Notes: generated by a model from the letters alone, not told the origin. 64,000 nucleotides of DNA from Massilia sp. Root418 (GCF_001425265.1 NZ_LMEC01000026.1:124001-188000); one strand, 5' to 3'; counted from the first letter of the stretch, positions 33,356 through 42,806 are shown. Numbers and translations: made by a program.

Positions 33356-35658
33356 GCACCGGCGATACCGCCTACACCGTTGCCGTGCGCGCGCTGTGCG
33401 AGTTCACAGCCAGGTCGGGCGACCTCGATCTGCGCTTCACGCCCACGCCCACCGCGCAGGAAGGCATTGCAGGCCACGCGCTGGTGGCGTCACGGCGCGG
33501 CGACAGCTACGAGAAGGAAGTGAGCCTGTCCGGCACTTTCGGACCGCTGCTGGTGCGCGGCCGCGCCGACGGCTACGATCCGCAGCAGAACCAGCTGGAG
33601 GAAATCAAGACCTTCCGGGGCGACCTGGCGCGCATGCCCGGCAACCACCGCCAGCTGCACTGGGCGCAGCTGAAGGTCTACGGCCACCTGCTGTGCCTTG
33701 CGCGCGGCCTGGCGTCCGTGCGCCTGGCGCTGGTGTATTTCGATGTCGGCAGCCAGAAGGAGACCTTGATCACGGAGCAGGCGGAGGCCGCCGAGCTGCG
33801 CGTTTTCTTCAAATTGCATTGCAGCCGTTTCCTGGCGTGGGCGGAGCAGGAGATCGCGCACCGCGCGCGGCGCGACACCGAACTCAAAGCCATGCGTTTT
33901 CCGCACGCGGACTTCCGGCCCGGCCAGCGCCAGCTGGCGGAAGCCATGTACAAGGCCAGCACGCGCGCCTGTTCGCTGCTGGCGCAGGCGCCCACCGGCA
34001 TCGGCAAGACCGTCGGCAGCCTGTTCCCCCTGCTGAAGGCCAGCGCGGAGCACAAGCTGGACAAGGTGTTCTTCCTGGCCGCGAAAACCTCCGGCCGGCG
34101 CATGGCGCTGGACGCGGTGGAGACCATCCGCGCGGCGTCGCCGCTATTGCCGCTGCGCGCGCTGGAGCTGGTGGCACGCAATACCGCGTGCGAGCATCCC
34201 GACAAAGCCTGCCACGGCGAATCCTGCCCGCTGGCGCAAGGATTCTACGACCGCCTGCCCACCGCGCGCAGCGCCGCGCTCGCCGCCTGCGGCCCTGCTG
34301 CGTCCGCGCAGGTGCTCGACAAGACCGCAGTGCGCGGCATCGCGCTGGCGCACCAGGTCTGCCCCTACTACCTGGGCACCGAGCTGGCGCGCTGGGCCGA
34401 CGTGGTGGTGGGCGACTATAACTACTACTTCGACAGCAGCGCCATGCTCTACAGCCTGACGCTGCAGAACGACTGGAAAGTCAGCGTACTGGCGGACGAG
34501 GCGCACAACATGGTGTCCCGCGCGCGCAAGATGTACTCGGCCGAGCTGGAACACGCCGGCCTGCGCATGCTGCGCAAGACCGCGCCCGAGGCGCTGAAAA
34601 AGCCGCTCGACCGCGTGCACCGCCAGTGGTCCGCCCTGGAAAAGGAACAGGACGGCGAATACCAGGTCTACCCGGACCTGCCGGACAAGTTCATGAACGC
34701 ACTGCAGACCGCCGTCACCGCCATCGGCGAACATTACGCGGAGCACCCGGCCTTCGTGGACGAAGAGCTGCAGCGATTCTATTTCGACGCCATGGGTTTC
34801 GCGCGCCTGGCCGAGAGCTACGGCCAGCACTCGCTGTTCGACATCACCGTCAGCGGCGCGGGCATGCGCATCAACTCCGTGCTCTGCCTGCGCAACATCG
34901 TGCCGGCCCCTTTCCTCAAGCCGCGCTTCGAGGCCGCGCATTCGACGGCGCTGTTCTCGGCCACGCTCAGCCCGTGGAACTACTACTGCGACACGCTGGG
35001 CATGCCGGACAACACCGCCTGGATAGACGTCGAGTCCCCGTTCATCGCCGAGCAGTTGTCGGTGCGCGTGGCGGGCCACATCTCGACCCGCTACCAGCAC
35101 CGCGACCGTTCGCTGGCGCCGATCGCGGAACTGATGGGCGGCCAGTATGCCCGCCAGCCGGGCAACTACCTGGCCTTCTTCAGCAGTTTCGACTATATGG
35201 AAAAGGCGGCGGCGCTGTTCGCCGAACAGCACCCGGGCGTGCCGGTGTGGCTGCAGACGCGGCGCATGGACGAAGCGGGCCGCGAGCAGTTCCTGGCCCG
35301 CTTCAGCGCCGCCAGCAGCGGCATCGGCTTCGCCGTGCTGGGCGGGTCGTTCGGCGAAGGCATCGACCTGCCCGGCGCGCGCCTGATCGGCGCCTTTATC
35401 GCCACCCTGGGCCTGCCGCAGCTCAATCCCGTGAACGAGCAGATCCGCCAGCGCATGGACGCCATCTTCGGCTCGGGCTACGACTACACCTACACCTATC
35501 CCGGCATGCAGAAGATCGTGCAGGCGGCCGGCCGCGTGATCCGCACCGAGACCGACCGGGGCACGGTCTACCTGATCGACGACCGCTACGCGCGGCCGGA
35601 AATCCAGGCACTGCTGCCCTCGTGGTGGAGCATCAGCAGCGCGCCGCCCAGGCCGTGA
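33352..35658 (+). CDS. PD-(D/E)XK nuclease fused to Rad3/XPD-type iron-sulfur helicase
   Basis: The 768-residue protein starts at the ATG overlapping the VRR-NUC stop. Residues 1 to about 170 form a RecB/Cas4-like nuclease with Asp73 (GRADGY), Glu84-x-Lys86 (EEIKTF) and Gln106 (WAQLKVY). The helicase follows: Walker A APTGIGKT (213-220), four cysteines at 280, 287, 292 and 337 positioned for a 4Fe-4S cluster as in XPD/DinG, and a DEAH box at 382-385. The C-terminal motifs include GSFGEGIDLPG and QAAGRVIRT. It should unwind 5'-to-3' and cut DNA, working with the FAN1-like partner. Confidence 0.88.
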   Translation: MSTGDTAYTVAVRALCEFTARSGDLDLRFTPTPTAQEGIAGHALVASRRGDSYEKEVSLSGTFGPLLVRGRADGYDPQQNQLEEIKTFRGDLARMPGNHRQLHWAQLKVYGHLLCLARGLASVRLALVYFDVGSQKETLITEQAEAAELRVFFKLHCSRFLAWAEQEIAHRARRDTELKAMRFPHADFRPGQRQLAEAMYKASTRACSLLAQAPTGIGKTVGSLFPLLKASAEHKLDKVFFLAAKTSGRRMALDAVETIRAASPLLPLRALELVARNTACEHPDKACHGESCPLAQGFYDRLPTARSAALAACGPAASAQVLDKTAVRGIALAHQVCPYYLGTELARWADVVVGDYNYYFDSSAMLYSLTLQNDWKVSVLADEAHNMVSRARKMYSAELEHAGLRMLRKTAPEALKKPLDRVHRQWSALEKEQDGEYQVYPDLPDKFMNALQTAVTAIGEHYAEHPAFVDEELQRFYFDAMGFARLAESYGQHSLFDITVSGAGMRINSVLCLRNIVPAPFLKPRFEAAHSTALFSATLSPWNYYCDTLGMPDNTAWIDVESPFIAEQLSVRVAGHISTRYQHRDRSLAPIAELMGGQYARQPGNYLAFFSSFDYMEKAAALFAEQHPGVPVWLQTRRMDEAGREQFLARFSAASSGIGFAVLGGSFGEGIDLPGARLIGAFIATLGLPQLNPVNEQIRQRMDAIFGSGYDYTYTYPGMQKIVQAAGRVIRTETDRGTVYLIDDRYARPEIQALLPSWWSISSAPPRP

Positions 35659-36274
35659 GTTCGCGGGCGCGCTTGCGCACCGTGATGACGGCGCTGCCGC
35701 CACGGTCGCTCTCGTAGGTGAGCTGGTAGAACTGGTCGGGCGTGACGTCGATCGCGGTCAGCTCGAACTTGTGCGCGCGCTGCGCAGCGCAGCGGGTATT
35801 GCCTGCAAATAGCAGGCGCGCGCCTTGCAGCAGCGTGCCTTGCTGCTCCAGCAGCGTGACGATGTCGCGGTCTCCAAGCGGCTGCTTCAGGTGGACACGC
35901 TGCGGCGACACGCCGCAGTCCGATGAGCGGTCCAGCCACACGTATTGCCGCTGCCGGCCGGTCCCGCTCCAGCGCTGCGCCGTGGCGTCGTACGCGTAGC
36001 CGTCGCCCTGCGCCAGGCACAAGCGCCACGCCGCGCGCTGCGGCGCGCGTTCGACCCAGGCCGTCACGCGCCAGTCCGCGCCGCCCTCTGCGCGCTGCAC
36101 TTCGTATCTGGCCTTTGGCACGGCGCGGCCGCCATGCTGGCTGAACCAGCTTTCAAAGGATTTGATTTCAGCCTCGCTGGGTGGACGCGTTTGCGCCATG
36201 CCATGGGAAGCCTGGGCCATGGCCAGTACGGCCGCCAGTGCCGGCGCCTGCAGGATGCGGATCAGCTTGTTCAT
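35633..36274 (-). CDS. Secreted protein of unknown function
   Basis: The ATG at 36274 overlaps the lytR-like gene by 4 bases, which fixes this start. The 213-residue product has a signal peptide ending near AMAQASHGMAQ (residue 28). The mature part has several Trp and paired Cys residues. I do not recognise the family. It is the last gene of a five-gene envelope operon and overlaps the convergent helicase gene by 26 bases. Confidence 0.7.
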   Translation of the reverse strand: MNKLIRILQAPALAAVLAMAQASHGMAQTRPPSEAEIKSFESWFSQHGGRAVPKARYEVQRAEGGADWRVTAWVERAPQRAAWRLCLAQGDGYAYDATAQRWSGTGRQRQYVWLDRSSDCGVSPQRVHLKQPLGDRDIVTLLEQQGTLLQGARLLFAGNTRCAAQRAHKFELTAIDVTPDQFYQLTYESDRGGSAVITVRKRARELTAWAARC

Positions 36275-37023
36275 TGGATCACGCTGCGCAGTTTCTGATA
36301 GCCGCTGCGGCTGATCGGCAGTTTGGCGCCATCCTTCAGCACAGCCACGTGGCTGTCCTTGCCGGCCTGCTCGATGCGGCTCATGCACTCGATATTGAGC
36401 AGATAGGACCGGTGTATTCGCAGGAACTTGTCCGCTTCCAGCTGGCTCTCCAGGTCGGACAGGCGCTGGTTCTTCAGGTAGGAGCGGCCCTCGGTGCGGA
36501 TCTGCACATAGTCGTCCTGCGCCTCAATATAGTCGATCTTTTCGGCGGCGATCACATGCACCTTGGCGCCGTCGCGTATCAGCACGCGGCCCAGCGGCCC
36601 CTTGCGCGCCGCCGCCTCCCGCACCACCTCGGCCACGCCCTGCTGGACTGGCGGCGGCGCGCCGCCGTCCCTGGCCAGGCTGGCGCGCACATGCGCCAGC
36701 GCCTGGTCGAAGCGCTGCTGGCTGAACGGCTTGAGCAGGTAATCCAGCGCATGGTACTCAAACGCCTTGACGGCATACTGGTCGAACGCGGTGGCGAACA
36801 TGAAGCGGCATTTTCCAGCTGCCAGCTCGGCCACTTCGAAGCCGTCCAGCTTGGGCATCTGGATGTCCAGTATCGCCAGGTCCGGCGCCAGTTCGGTGAT
36901 GGCTTTCACCGCCTCGAAGCCGTTGACGCATTCGGCCACCAGTTCCACGTCCGCATGCGCCGCCAGGTACTCGCGCACCACGCCGCGCGCCAGGGCCTCA
37001 TCGTCCACAATAATGATACGCAT
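36271..37023 (-). CDS. LytTR-family response regulator
   Basis: The 250-residue regulator has a receiver domain (residues 1 to about 120) with the IIIVDDE acidic pair, the phosphoacceptor Asp in LAILDIQMPKLDG and the LLKPF Lys. A C-terminal LytTR DNA-binding domain follows (EKIDYIEAQDDYVQIRT; FLRIHRSYLLNI). It pairs with the LytS-type kinase immediately upstream, 3 bases away. Confidence 0.92.
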   Translation of the reverse strand: MRIIIVDDEALARGVVREYLAAHADVELVAECVNGFEAVKAITELAPDLAILDIQMPKLDGFEVAELAAGKCRFMFATAFDQYAVKAFEYHALDYLLKPFSQQRFDQALAHVRASLARDGGAPPPVQQGVAEVVREAAARKGPLGRVLIRDGAKVHVIAAEKIDYIEAQDDYVQIRTEGRSYLKNQRLSDLESQLEADKFLRIHRSYLLNIECMSRIEQAGKDSHVAVLKDGAKLPISRSGYQKLRSVIQ

Positions 37024-37026
37024 CGT

Positions 37027-38103
37027 CTACTCTTCCTTCGTTTCTGCCGGCATGGTGACCGTCACCTTGAATACCGCGCCAGCGCGCGCCCAGTACACGC
37101 CGGCCTCGTGCCCGTAGGCGCAGGCCAGGCGCTGGCGCACATTGGCCAGGCCGATGCCGTTGCCTTCGTTTCCCGCCGCGCCAGGCGCTTCCTCGTCCAC
37201 CGCATTCTCCACCCCGATGTGCAACAGCGAACCGGCGCGCCTGGCCGACACCCTGATCCAGCCGCCCCCGGACAACTGCGCAATCCCGTGCTTGATGGCG
37301 TTTTCCACCAGCGGCTGTATGATCATCGGCGGCACCAGGCAGGCGCCGGCCTCTTCCTGCATGTTCTCCTCCAGTGCCAGCCGGTCCCCGAAGCGCACCT
37401 TCTCAATGGTGAGGAAATGGCGTACCAGCGCCATCTCCTGCCGCAGGGCCACCATCTTGTGCGCCTCCATGCTCAGGCTCTGGCGGAAAAATCCCGCCAG
37501 CTGCAAGGTCATTTCGCGCGCCGCTTTCGGATTCTGCGAGGTGAGCGCACTGATGGAATTCAGGCTGTTGAACAGGAAGTGCGGGTCGATCTGGGTGCGC
37601 AGCATGCGCAGTTCGGCGTCCTGCGCCATCAGGCGCGACTCCAGCGCACGGTGTTCTGCTCCGCGTGCCCGGTCAAACTCCGTCACCAGGTAATTGATCG
37701 CCGCCAGCAGGCCGTACAGCAGCACCCCCAGGCCCGTGAACAGAATCGCCAGCTGGGGCTTGAAGGCGATGCCGGCCCACGGCACGCCGGGCAGCAGGCA
37801 GGCCTCGTTCCAGCCGCGCACCACCACGCTCCACAGCAGCGTGGACACGACGGCGGCGCCGCCCAGCGCCGGCAGCACACTGGCCGCACCGCGCTCGGCC
37901 AGCGGATAGGCGCGGCACAGGTAGTAAGCGGAGAAGCCGGCGCTCACGGCATACAGCAACATCACAGGCACGGCAAAGATCATCGCGTTGAGCCAGGGGG
38001 CATCCTCCACCGCCACCGTCACGCCGCCCAGCGCCGTGCCCAGGAACAGCCAGGCGAGCAGGTACAGCGCGATGCCGCGGCGGCTGGAGATCAGGCCTTG
38101 CAT
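37027..38103 (-). CDS. LytS/YehU-type sensor histidine kinase
   Basis: The 358-residue membrane protein has about four hydrophobic segments in the first 150 residues, then a His_kinase domain with the phosphoacceptor in QIDPHFLFNSLNSI. The ATPase has PLVENAIKHGI and NGIGLANVRQRL. It lacks a large external sensor, so it probably senses membrane state or ligands within the bilayer, perhaps with the LiaF-like partner proteins encoded just upstream. It phosphorylates the adjacent LytTR regulator. Confidence 0.92.
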   Translation of the reverse strand: MQGLISSRRGIALYLLAWLFLGTALGGVTVAVEDAPWLNAMIFAVPVMLLYAVSAGFSAYYLCRAYPLAERGAASVLPALGGAAVVSTLLWSVVVRGWNEACLLPGVPWAGIAFKPQLAILFTGLGVLLYGLLAAINYLVTEFDRARGAEHRALESRLMAQDAELRMLRTQIDPHFLFNSLNSISALTSQNPKAAREMTLQLAGFFRQSLSMEAHKMVALRQEMALVRHFLTIEKVRFGDRLALEENMQEEAGACLVPPMIIQPLVENAIKHGIAQLSGGGWIRVSARRAGSLLHIGVENAVDEEAPGAAGNEGNGIGLANVRQRLACAYGHEAGVYWARAGAVFKVTVTMPAETKEE

Positions 38104-38118
38104 TGTCTCGGCGGGCCT

Positions 38119-38853
38119 TTAATTGCGCACTTCCACGCCGCCCATGATGGCGCAGCCCCGGACGATCAGGCGCTTGCCGGCGTCACTGGCCGGTACGGTC
38201 TTTCCGCTGAAGCCGCCCAGCAGCGGTATGCCCTGCAGGCTGACGGTCCAGTCCTCCGGCACCTTGATCTCGATGCCGCCGCACATGGCGAACACGTTCA
38301 GCACCGCCTCGCCCTGCATGGAAGCGTGGCGCAGGTCCAGCTGGCAGCCGCCCATGATGGCGGTCACCTCGCCGCCGCGAAAGTCGCTGGTGCTGATGCG
38401 GCGCTCCATGCCGCCGAGGATGGCGGTGGCGCTGATGATGCTGTCGTCGTCCAGCGGCCGGGCTTCGCCGGCAGCCTTGTCCAGCTGGCCGTCCTTGTCG
38501 AACAGGCGGGCCGGCTTGCGGCCGTGATTGGACTTAAAGATGACCAACAGGCCCAGCCCAATCAGCACCAGCGGCCCCAGTGTGCGCCAGCTGATGATCA
38601 GCAGGCCGGTGCTCTTCAATACCAGCGCCGCGCCGAAAGCGATCAGCAAGCCGCCGATGGCCTTGCCGCCGTTGTCGCCGCTTTGCGCAAGTTTGAGCGC
38701 GCCGGCCAGCATCAGCAGCACCGGCCAGAACTGCAGCGTGTAGTCGAAATCGAGGATGCCGAAATTTGCAAGCAGGAACAGGCAACCCAGGGCAATCACC
38801 GCCAGCCCGATCAGGACCTGGCCCACGCCGTGCTGCGGGCGCTTATTTTCCAT
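38119..38853 (-). CDS. LiaF/DUF5668-type membrane protein
   Basis: The 244-residue protein has four short hydrophobic segments (VGQVLIGLAVIALGCLFLLA first, the DUF5668 pattern) and a C-terminal beta-rich domain like LiaF with repeated IMGG/GGME motifs (AILGGMERR, AIMGGCQ, CGGIEIKVPEDW, AIMGGVEVRN). LiaF-type proteins modulate cell-envelope stress kinases. It overlaps the previous gene by 11 bases and precedes the kinase gene by 15. Confidence 0.85.
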   Translation of the reverse strand: MENKRPQHGVGQVLIGLAVIALGCLFLLANFGILDFDYTLQFWPVLLMLAGALKLAQSGDNGGKAIGGLLIAFGAALVLKSTGLLIISWRTLGPLVLIGLGLLVIFKSNHGRKPARLFDKDGQLDKAAGEARPLDDDSIISATAILGGMERRISTSDFRGGEVTAIMGGCQLDLRHASMQGEAVLNVFAMCGGIEIKVPEDWTVSLQGIPLLGGFSGKTVPASDAGKRLIVRGCAIMGGVEVRN

Positions 38854-39217
38854 CGTAGTGCTCCTTGTTCGTCGCGAAGTAGTTATGCAGCACCGGCTTG
38901 AGCACCAGGGTCGTGCCCCACAGGATCAACAGCAGCGGCCAGCTGTTGCCGAAGGTCAGTCCCCACAGATGCTGGAAGGTGCAATAGAACCAGGCGCCGA
39001 AGAACATCTGCGACAGCCCGTCCAGCACCAGCCTGGTATTCGTGGGCGGCACCAGGTTGCTGATGCCAGCCACCACCATCAGCAGCGGCCAGTAGCGCCA
39101 GAGGGCGCCCCAATGCAGTGCACCGCTGCGGTCCAGCAGGAAGGCCACGCCGACGCCGGTGAGGATAATGCCCCAGGTTAGATGTTTGCGCCAGTGCTGC
39201 CCGTTCTCGTCGATCAT
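38843..39217 (-). CDS. DUF5668-type small membrane protein
   Basis: The ATG at 39217 gives 124 residues; a longer frame lacks hydrophobic or conserved character. Four hydrophobic segments (LTWGIILTGVGVAFLLDRSG; WRYWPLLMVVAGISNLV) resemble the N-terminal half of the neighbouring LiaF-like protein. It is the first gene of the operon that includes the LytS/LytTR pair. Confidence 0.75.
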   Translation of the reverse strand: MIDENGQHWRKHLTWGIILTGVGVAFLLDRSGALHWGALWRYWPLLMVVAGISNLVPPTNTRLVLDGLSQMFFGAWFYCTFQHLWGLTFGNSWPLLLILWGTTLVLKPVLHNYFATNKEHYDGK

Positions 39218-39440
39218 TGCCGCCTCCGTGTTGTGATGTGACGCAACGATACGGGGGAAGCAGCGATGGCGATAGTGCAATTCGGCGAACGGCAGCCGGG
39301 CGCCGGTGAATGACGCCGTTTTCAGCGAATGGCGGTGCGGGGGCGGAGAGTGCAGGCAAAAAAAAAGGGCCCGGACCTTGCGGTGCGAACCCTGTGCGGT
39401 GCTGCGGCAGCTTGCGCGACGCTGTCGGCAAGCACGCTAT

Positions 39441-39602
39441 TCAGACGCGGTCGCCGGTGCTCATTTTCTGGTCATACATCATCAGGCCCCAGCCTAGCTG
39501 GCGGCGGATTTCCTCCGGGGTTGGAGGAGGTTTGACTTCTTGCGAACGGCGTTCGAGATACTCGCGGACCACGTACTTCGATGGATGGTTTGCCTGCGTC
39601 AT
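39441..39602 (-). CDS. Small hypothetical protein, 53 residues
   Basis: The ATG at 39602 has a GGAGG ribosome site 5 bases away. The product starts MTQANHPSKYVVREYLERR and continues PPPTPEEIRRQLGWGLM; it is soluble and charged. The strong ribosome site and the PTPEEIRRQLGW helix suggest a real gene. No family is recognised. Confidence 0.55.
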   Translation of the reverse strand: MTQANHPSKYVVREYLERRSQEVKPPPTPEEIRRQLGWGLMMYDQKMSTGDRV

Positions 39603-39888
39603 GATGGCCTCCGTATGTCTGTCTGCAATTCGGTCCGGCGCTGCCGTAACCGGCTCACTACTTTGGAATTGGTGCCGGTACTCGAGGCGGCCGGCTAACC
39701 TGCGGAGGAGCTTTTGCGCTGCGCTTTTTTCGCGGCGCCCTGCATCAATCACGCAAGTTCATATTATTCCCGCCGCGGGCAAGGCACCGTACGTTGACGC
39801 ACACTTTGCGCGCCGATTCATTGAGGCAGGTCAAATCCCTGTAGGACTAAGCGCTGTAAGGGCTAGTGCGAATTCTTACATCGCATTT

Positions 39889-40770
39889 TTACAGCTTATT
39901 TTGCAGGAATTCGAGGAAGCAGCCGATACGCTGCGAGAGCTGGGTATTGCGGTAATAGACCGCGTGGATCTGCTGCCGGAAACCGGTGGCATGCGTCTCC
40001 AGCAGCTTGACCAGGCGGCCGCTTGCAATGTCGGCACGCGTCATAAAATCGGCCAGGCAGACAATGCCCTGGCCTGCCAGCGCAAGCTGGCGCAAGGTTT
40101 CGCCACTGGATGCAGCCAACGCCGGCGTGACCTGCAGGCTGTTGCCGGCGGCGTGGCGCAGCGGCCAGACGTTCCCCGCTTCATACTGCGCAAAGCCGAG
40201 CAGCTCATGCTGTGCCAGATCTTCGGGCGCCGCCGGCGTGCCGCGGCGCACCAGGTAGTCCGGGCTGGCCAGCACATGCAGGGGGCTGGCGCTGAGTGCG
40301 CGTGCGTGCAGCGTGGAATCGCTCAGCGCGCCGATGCGGATGGCGATGTCGGTGCGGTGCTCGATCAGGTCGGCGATCTGGTCGTTGCTGGTAAGTTCGA
40401 GGCGGATGTCCGGGTACAGGGCACGGAACTCGGCCACGTGCGGGACCACGCAATGGAGCATGAAGGGCGAGGCGGCATCCACGCATAAGCGCCCGGCAGG
40501 CTTCTGGCGCCGCATGCGGATGGTTTCCTCGGCCTCCTCCATGGCGGACAGGATGGCGCGCGCCTGCTCCAGGAACAGCTGGCCCTCTTCCGTCAGTTCC
40601 ATGCGGCGCGTGGTACGGGTGAGCAAGGTGGTCGCCAGCTTCTCTTCCAGGCGGGACAGCGCGCGGCTCACGCCCGACGTGGTCTGGCCCAGGTGTACCG
40701 ACGCCGCGCTGAGCGTGCCGCTGTCGACCACCGCCACAAAAATCCGCAGGTCGTCCGAGTTGATATCCAT
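39889..40770 (-). CDS. LysR-family transcriptional regulator
   Basis: The 293-residue protein has a LysR helix-turn-helix (LSAASVHLGQTTSGVSRALSR) and an effector domain with DIAIRIGALSDS, as in the CrgA-like branch. It is divergent from the asparaginase gene (157 bases between starts) and may control it. That link is inferred from orientation. Confidence 0.87.
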   Translation of the reverse strand: MDINSDDLRIFVAVVDSGTLSAASVHLGQTTSGVSRALSRLEEKLATTLLTRTTRRMELTEEGQLFLEQARAILSAMEEAEETIRMRRQKPAGRLCVDAASPFMLHCVVPHVAEFRALYPDIRLELTSNDQIADLIEHRTDIAIRIGALSDSTLHARALSASPLHVLASPDYLVRRGTPAAPEDLAQHELLGFAQYEAGNVWPLRHAAGNSLQVTPALAASSGETLRQLALAGQGIVCLADFMTRADIASGRLVKLLETHATGFRQQIHAVYYRNTQLSQRIGCFLEFLQNKL

Positions 40771-40927
40771 GCCGGATTATAGACTGCGCAGTTCGGCAAA
40801 CGTGCGCCGCCCTGCCGCCGGGGCTGTGTTGCCAGTTGCAGCCCGCCCACGGAAATCCTGAAAAACTGACAACTGGCAGCGAGATTTGTTACCATCGCCG
40901 CTCGTCAGCCTTAACAGGGAGAGAGAA

Positions 40928-42019
40928 ATGCTGCAACAAAAGACGGCCCAATTCATGGCCGCTGTATTGGGTATGTTCATTATCGCCACGGCCCAGGTCC
41001 ACGCCCAGGATGCCGCCAAAGCCCCCAAGCTTGCCAATGTGACCATTCTTGCCACCGGCGGCACCATTGCCGGCAGCGGCGCCTCGTCGACCACCACGGT
41101 CGGCTACACCGCCGCCACAGTTGGCGTGCAGCAACTGATCAAGGCCGTGCCCGAGCTGAGCAAGGTGGCCAATGTCAACGGCGAGCAGGTGTTCCAGATC
41201 GCCAGCGAGAGCATGACCAATGACCACTGGCTGACCCTGGCCAAGCGCGTGAATACGCTGCTGGCGCAAAACACGGTGGACGGCATCGTCATCACTCACG
41301 GCACCGACACCCTCGAAGAAACCGCCTACTTCCTGAATCTGGTCGTCAAGAGCCGCAAGCCGGTGGTGCTGGTCGGCGCGATGCGCCCATCGACCGCGCT
41401 GTCCGCGGACGGCCCGATCAACCTGTACAACGCCGTGCTGCTGGCAGCCGATCCGTCAGCTGCAGGCAAAGGCGTGCTGGTGGCCATGGGCGACCAGATC
41501 CACGGCGCGCGCGACGTGAGCAAGACCAACACCTCCACGCCGGATGCATTCAAGACCACCGAACTGGGCATGCTGGGCTACATCCAGGGCGGCAAGCCCT
41601 TCTTCTACCGGGTATCGACCCGCAAGCACACGGCCGACGCCGAGTTCGACGTCAGCAACCTGACCTCCCTGCCGCAAGTGGACATCGTGTACGGCTATGC
41701 CAATATGAACACCGTGGCGCTGGACGCCTTCGTTGCCGCAGGCGCCAAGGGCATCATCCACGCCGGCACCGGCGACGGCAGCGTTGCCGCCAAAGTCAAA
41801 CCGGGCCTGATCGCTGCGCGCAAGGGCGGCACCATCATCGTACGCGCCAGCCGCGTGGGCCAGGGCATCCTGGCGCGCAACGGCGAAGCCAATGACGACG
41901 AGCTGGACTTCGTTGTATCGGACACGCTGAGCCCGCAGAAAGCGCGTATCCTGCTGATGCTGGCGCTGACCAAGACCAATAACACCAAAGAACTGCAGCG
42001 CATGTTCTACAATTACTAA
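40928..42019 (+). CDS. ansB: Type II (periplasmic) L-asparaginase
   Basis: The 363-residue protein has a signal peptide of about 26 residues (ending VHAQ). The two catalytic signatures are ILATGGTIAG, with the nucleophile Thr, and GIVITHGTDTLEETAYFL, with the second Thr-Lys-Asp system; ALSADGPINLYNAV follows. It hydrolyses asparagine, often also glutamine, in the periplasm. A GGGAGAG ribosome site precedes the ATG. Confidence 0.93.
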   Translation: MLQQKTAQFMAAVLGMFIIATAQVHAQDAAKAPKLANVTILATGGTIAGSGASSTTTVGYTAATVGVQQLIKAVPELSKVANVNGEQVFQIASESMTNDHWLTLAKRVNTLLAQNTVDGIVITHGTDTLEETAYFLNLVVKSRKPVVLVGAMRPSTALSADGPINLYNAVLLAADPSAAGKGVLVAMGDQIHGARDVSKTNTSTPDAFKTTELGMLGYIQGGKPFFYRVSTRKHTADAEFDVSNLTSLPQVDIVYGYANMNTVALDAFVAAGAKGIIHAGTGDGSVAAKVKPGLIAARKGGTIIVRASRVGQGILARNGEANDDELDFVVSDTLSPQKARILLMLALTKTNNTKELQRMFYNY

Positions 42020-42040
42020 GGCAAGCCGCTTTCAAGACAC

Positions 42041-42067
42041 AAGGCCTTCCTTGCGGGAGGCCTTTTT
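42041..42067 (+). terminator. Terminator after ansB
   Basis: AAGGCCT and AGGCCTT flank a 10-base loop and are followed by a T run. It ends 5 bases before the next ATG. Confidence 0.75.
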
Positions 42068-42071
42068 ATTT

Positions 42072-42806
42072 ATGAACCGCATATTCTTTTTCCTTATCGG
42101 CGTACTGGCTCCCCTGTCCTGCGTGGCGGACGAGATTATTTTCGGCGTATCCACCGGCAGCGCCATGCCCATGACGGTGTTCAAGGACAGCACCCTGACA
42201 AGCGGCTTGCTTAAGGACTTTGGCGATGCCCTCGCGCGCGAATTGCAAGCCACGCCGCGCTATATCACCTTTCCCCGCAAACGGGTGGAATCGGCATTAA
42301 TCAGTAAACAGGTGGATTTGATTTGCGACCTGCGCCCGGAATGGCTGGACCGCAAAGACTGGGCGTGGACCGAGACCGTGTTCACCAATAATCAGACCGT
42401 CGCGAGCCGCAAAGATACGCCACCACTGCCGCACCTGAAAGCGCTGGCTTACCAGCGGGTAGGAACATTGCTGGGATACCGCTACGTGGAAATGGAGGCC
42501 GCGCTGGAAAAGACTTTCCTGCGCGATGACGCGCTAAGCGACGACATTAATCTGAACAAGCTGCTCACGCGGCGCTTTGATTATATGCTGACCAATTCGC
42601 TGTATTTCGATTACCAGCGCAAAATCCATGCGGACCGGCTGCAATTGAATCCGGTTTCCTACAAGATTACTTCCTTCGACACCTACTGCGCCTTGCCTCA
42701 ACAAGGAAAATGGCCGGCGGCCAAGGTCAACCGCGCCATCCAGGCTTTGAAGAGCCGGGGCGAGATACAAACGATGCTGTCTCACTACCGTCCCGCCGGC
42801 ACCTAA
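42072..42806 (+). CDS. Periplasmic solute-binding-like protein (SBP_bac_3)
   Basis: The ATG at 42072 gives 244 residues with a signal peptide (MNRIFFFLIGVLAPLSCVA). The order of motifs (SGLLKDFGDALARELQ, KRVESALISKQVDLICDL, YRYVEMEAALEK) fits the family-3 solute-binding fold and resembles the protein at 15323. There is no transporter nearby. Codon use looks less GC-rich than the neighbours. Confidence 0.72.
   Translation: MNRIFFFLIGVLAPLSCVADEIIFGVSTGSAMPMTVFKDSTLTSGLLKDFGDALARELQATPRYITFPRKRVESALISKQVDLICDLRPEWLDRKDWAWTETVFTNNQTVASRKDTPPLPHLKALAYQRVGTLLGYRYVEMEAALEKTFLRDDALSDDINLNKLLTRRFDYMLTNSLYFDYQRKIHADRLQLNPVSYKITSFDTYCALPQQGKWPAAKVNRAIQALKSRGEIQTMLSHYRPAGT

Noticed and set aside
36181-38901. 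Open frame of about 900 codons opposite the LytS/LytTR/LiaF-like operon
   Set aside because: It spans several well-supported genes on the other strand and has shadow-type composition.
39355-39375. Poly-A followed by GGGCCCGG as a terminator
   Set aside because: No adequate stem is found around the A run.
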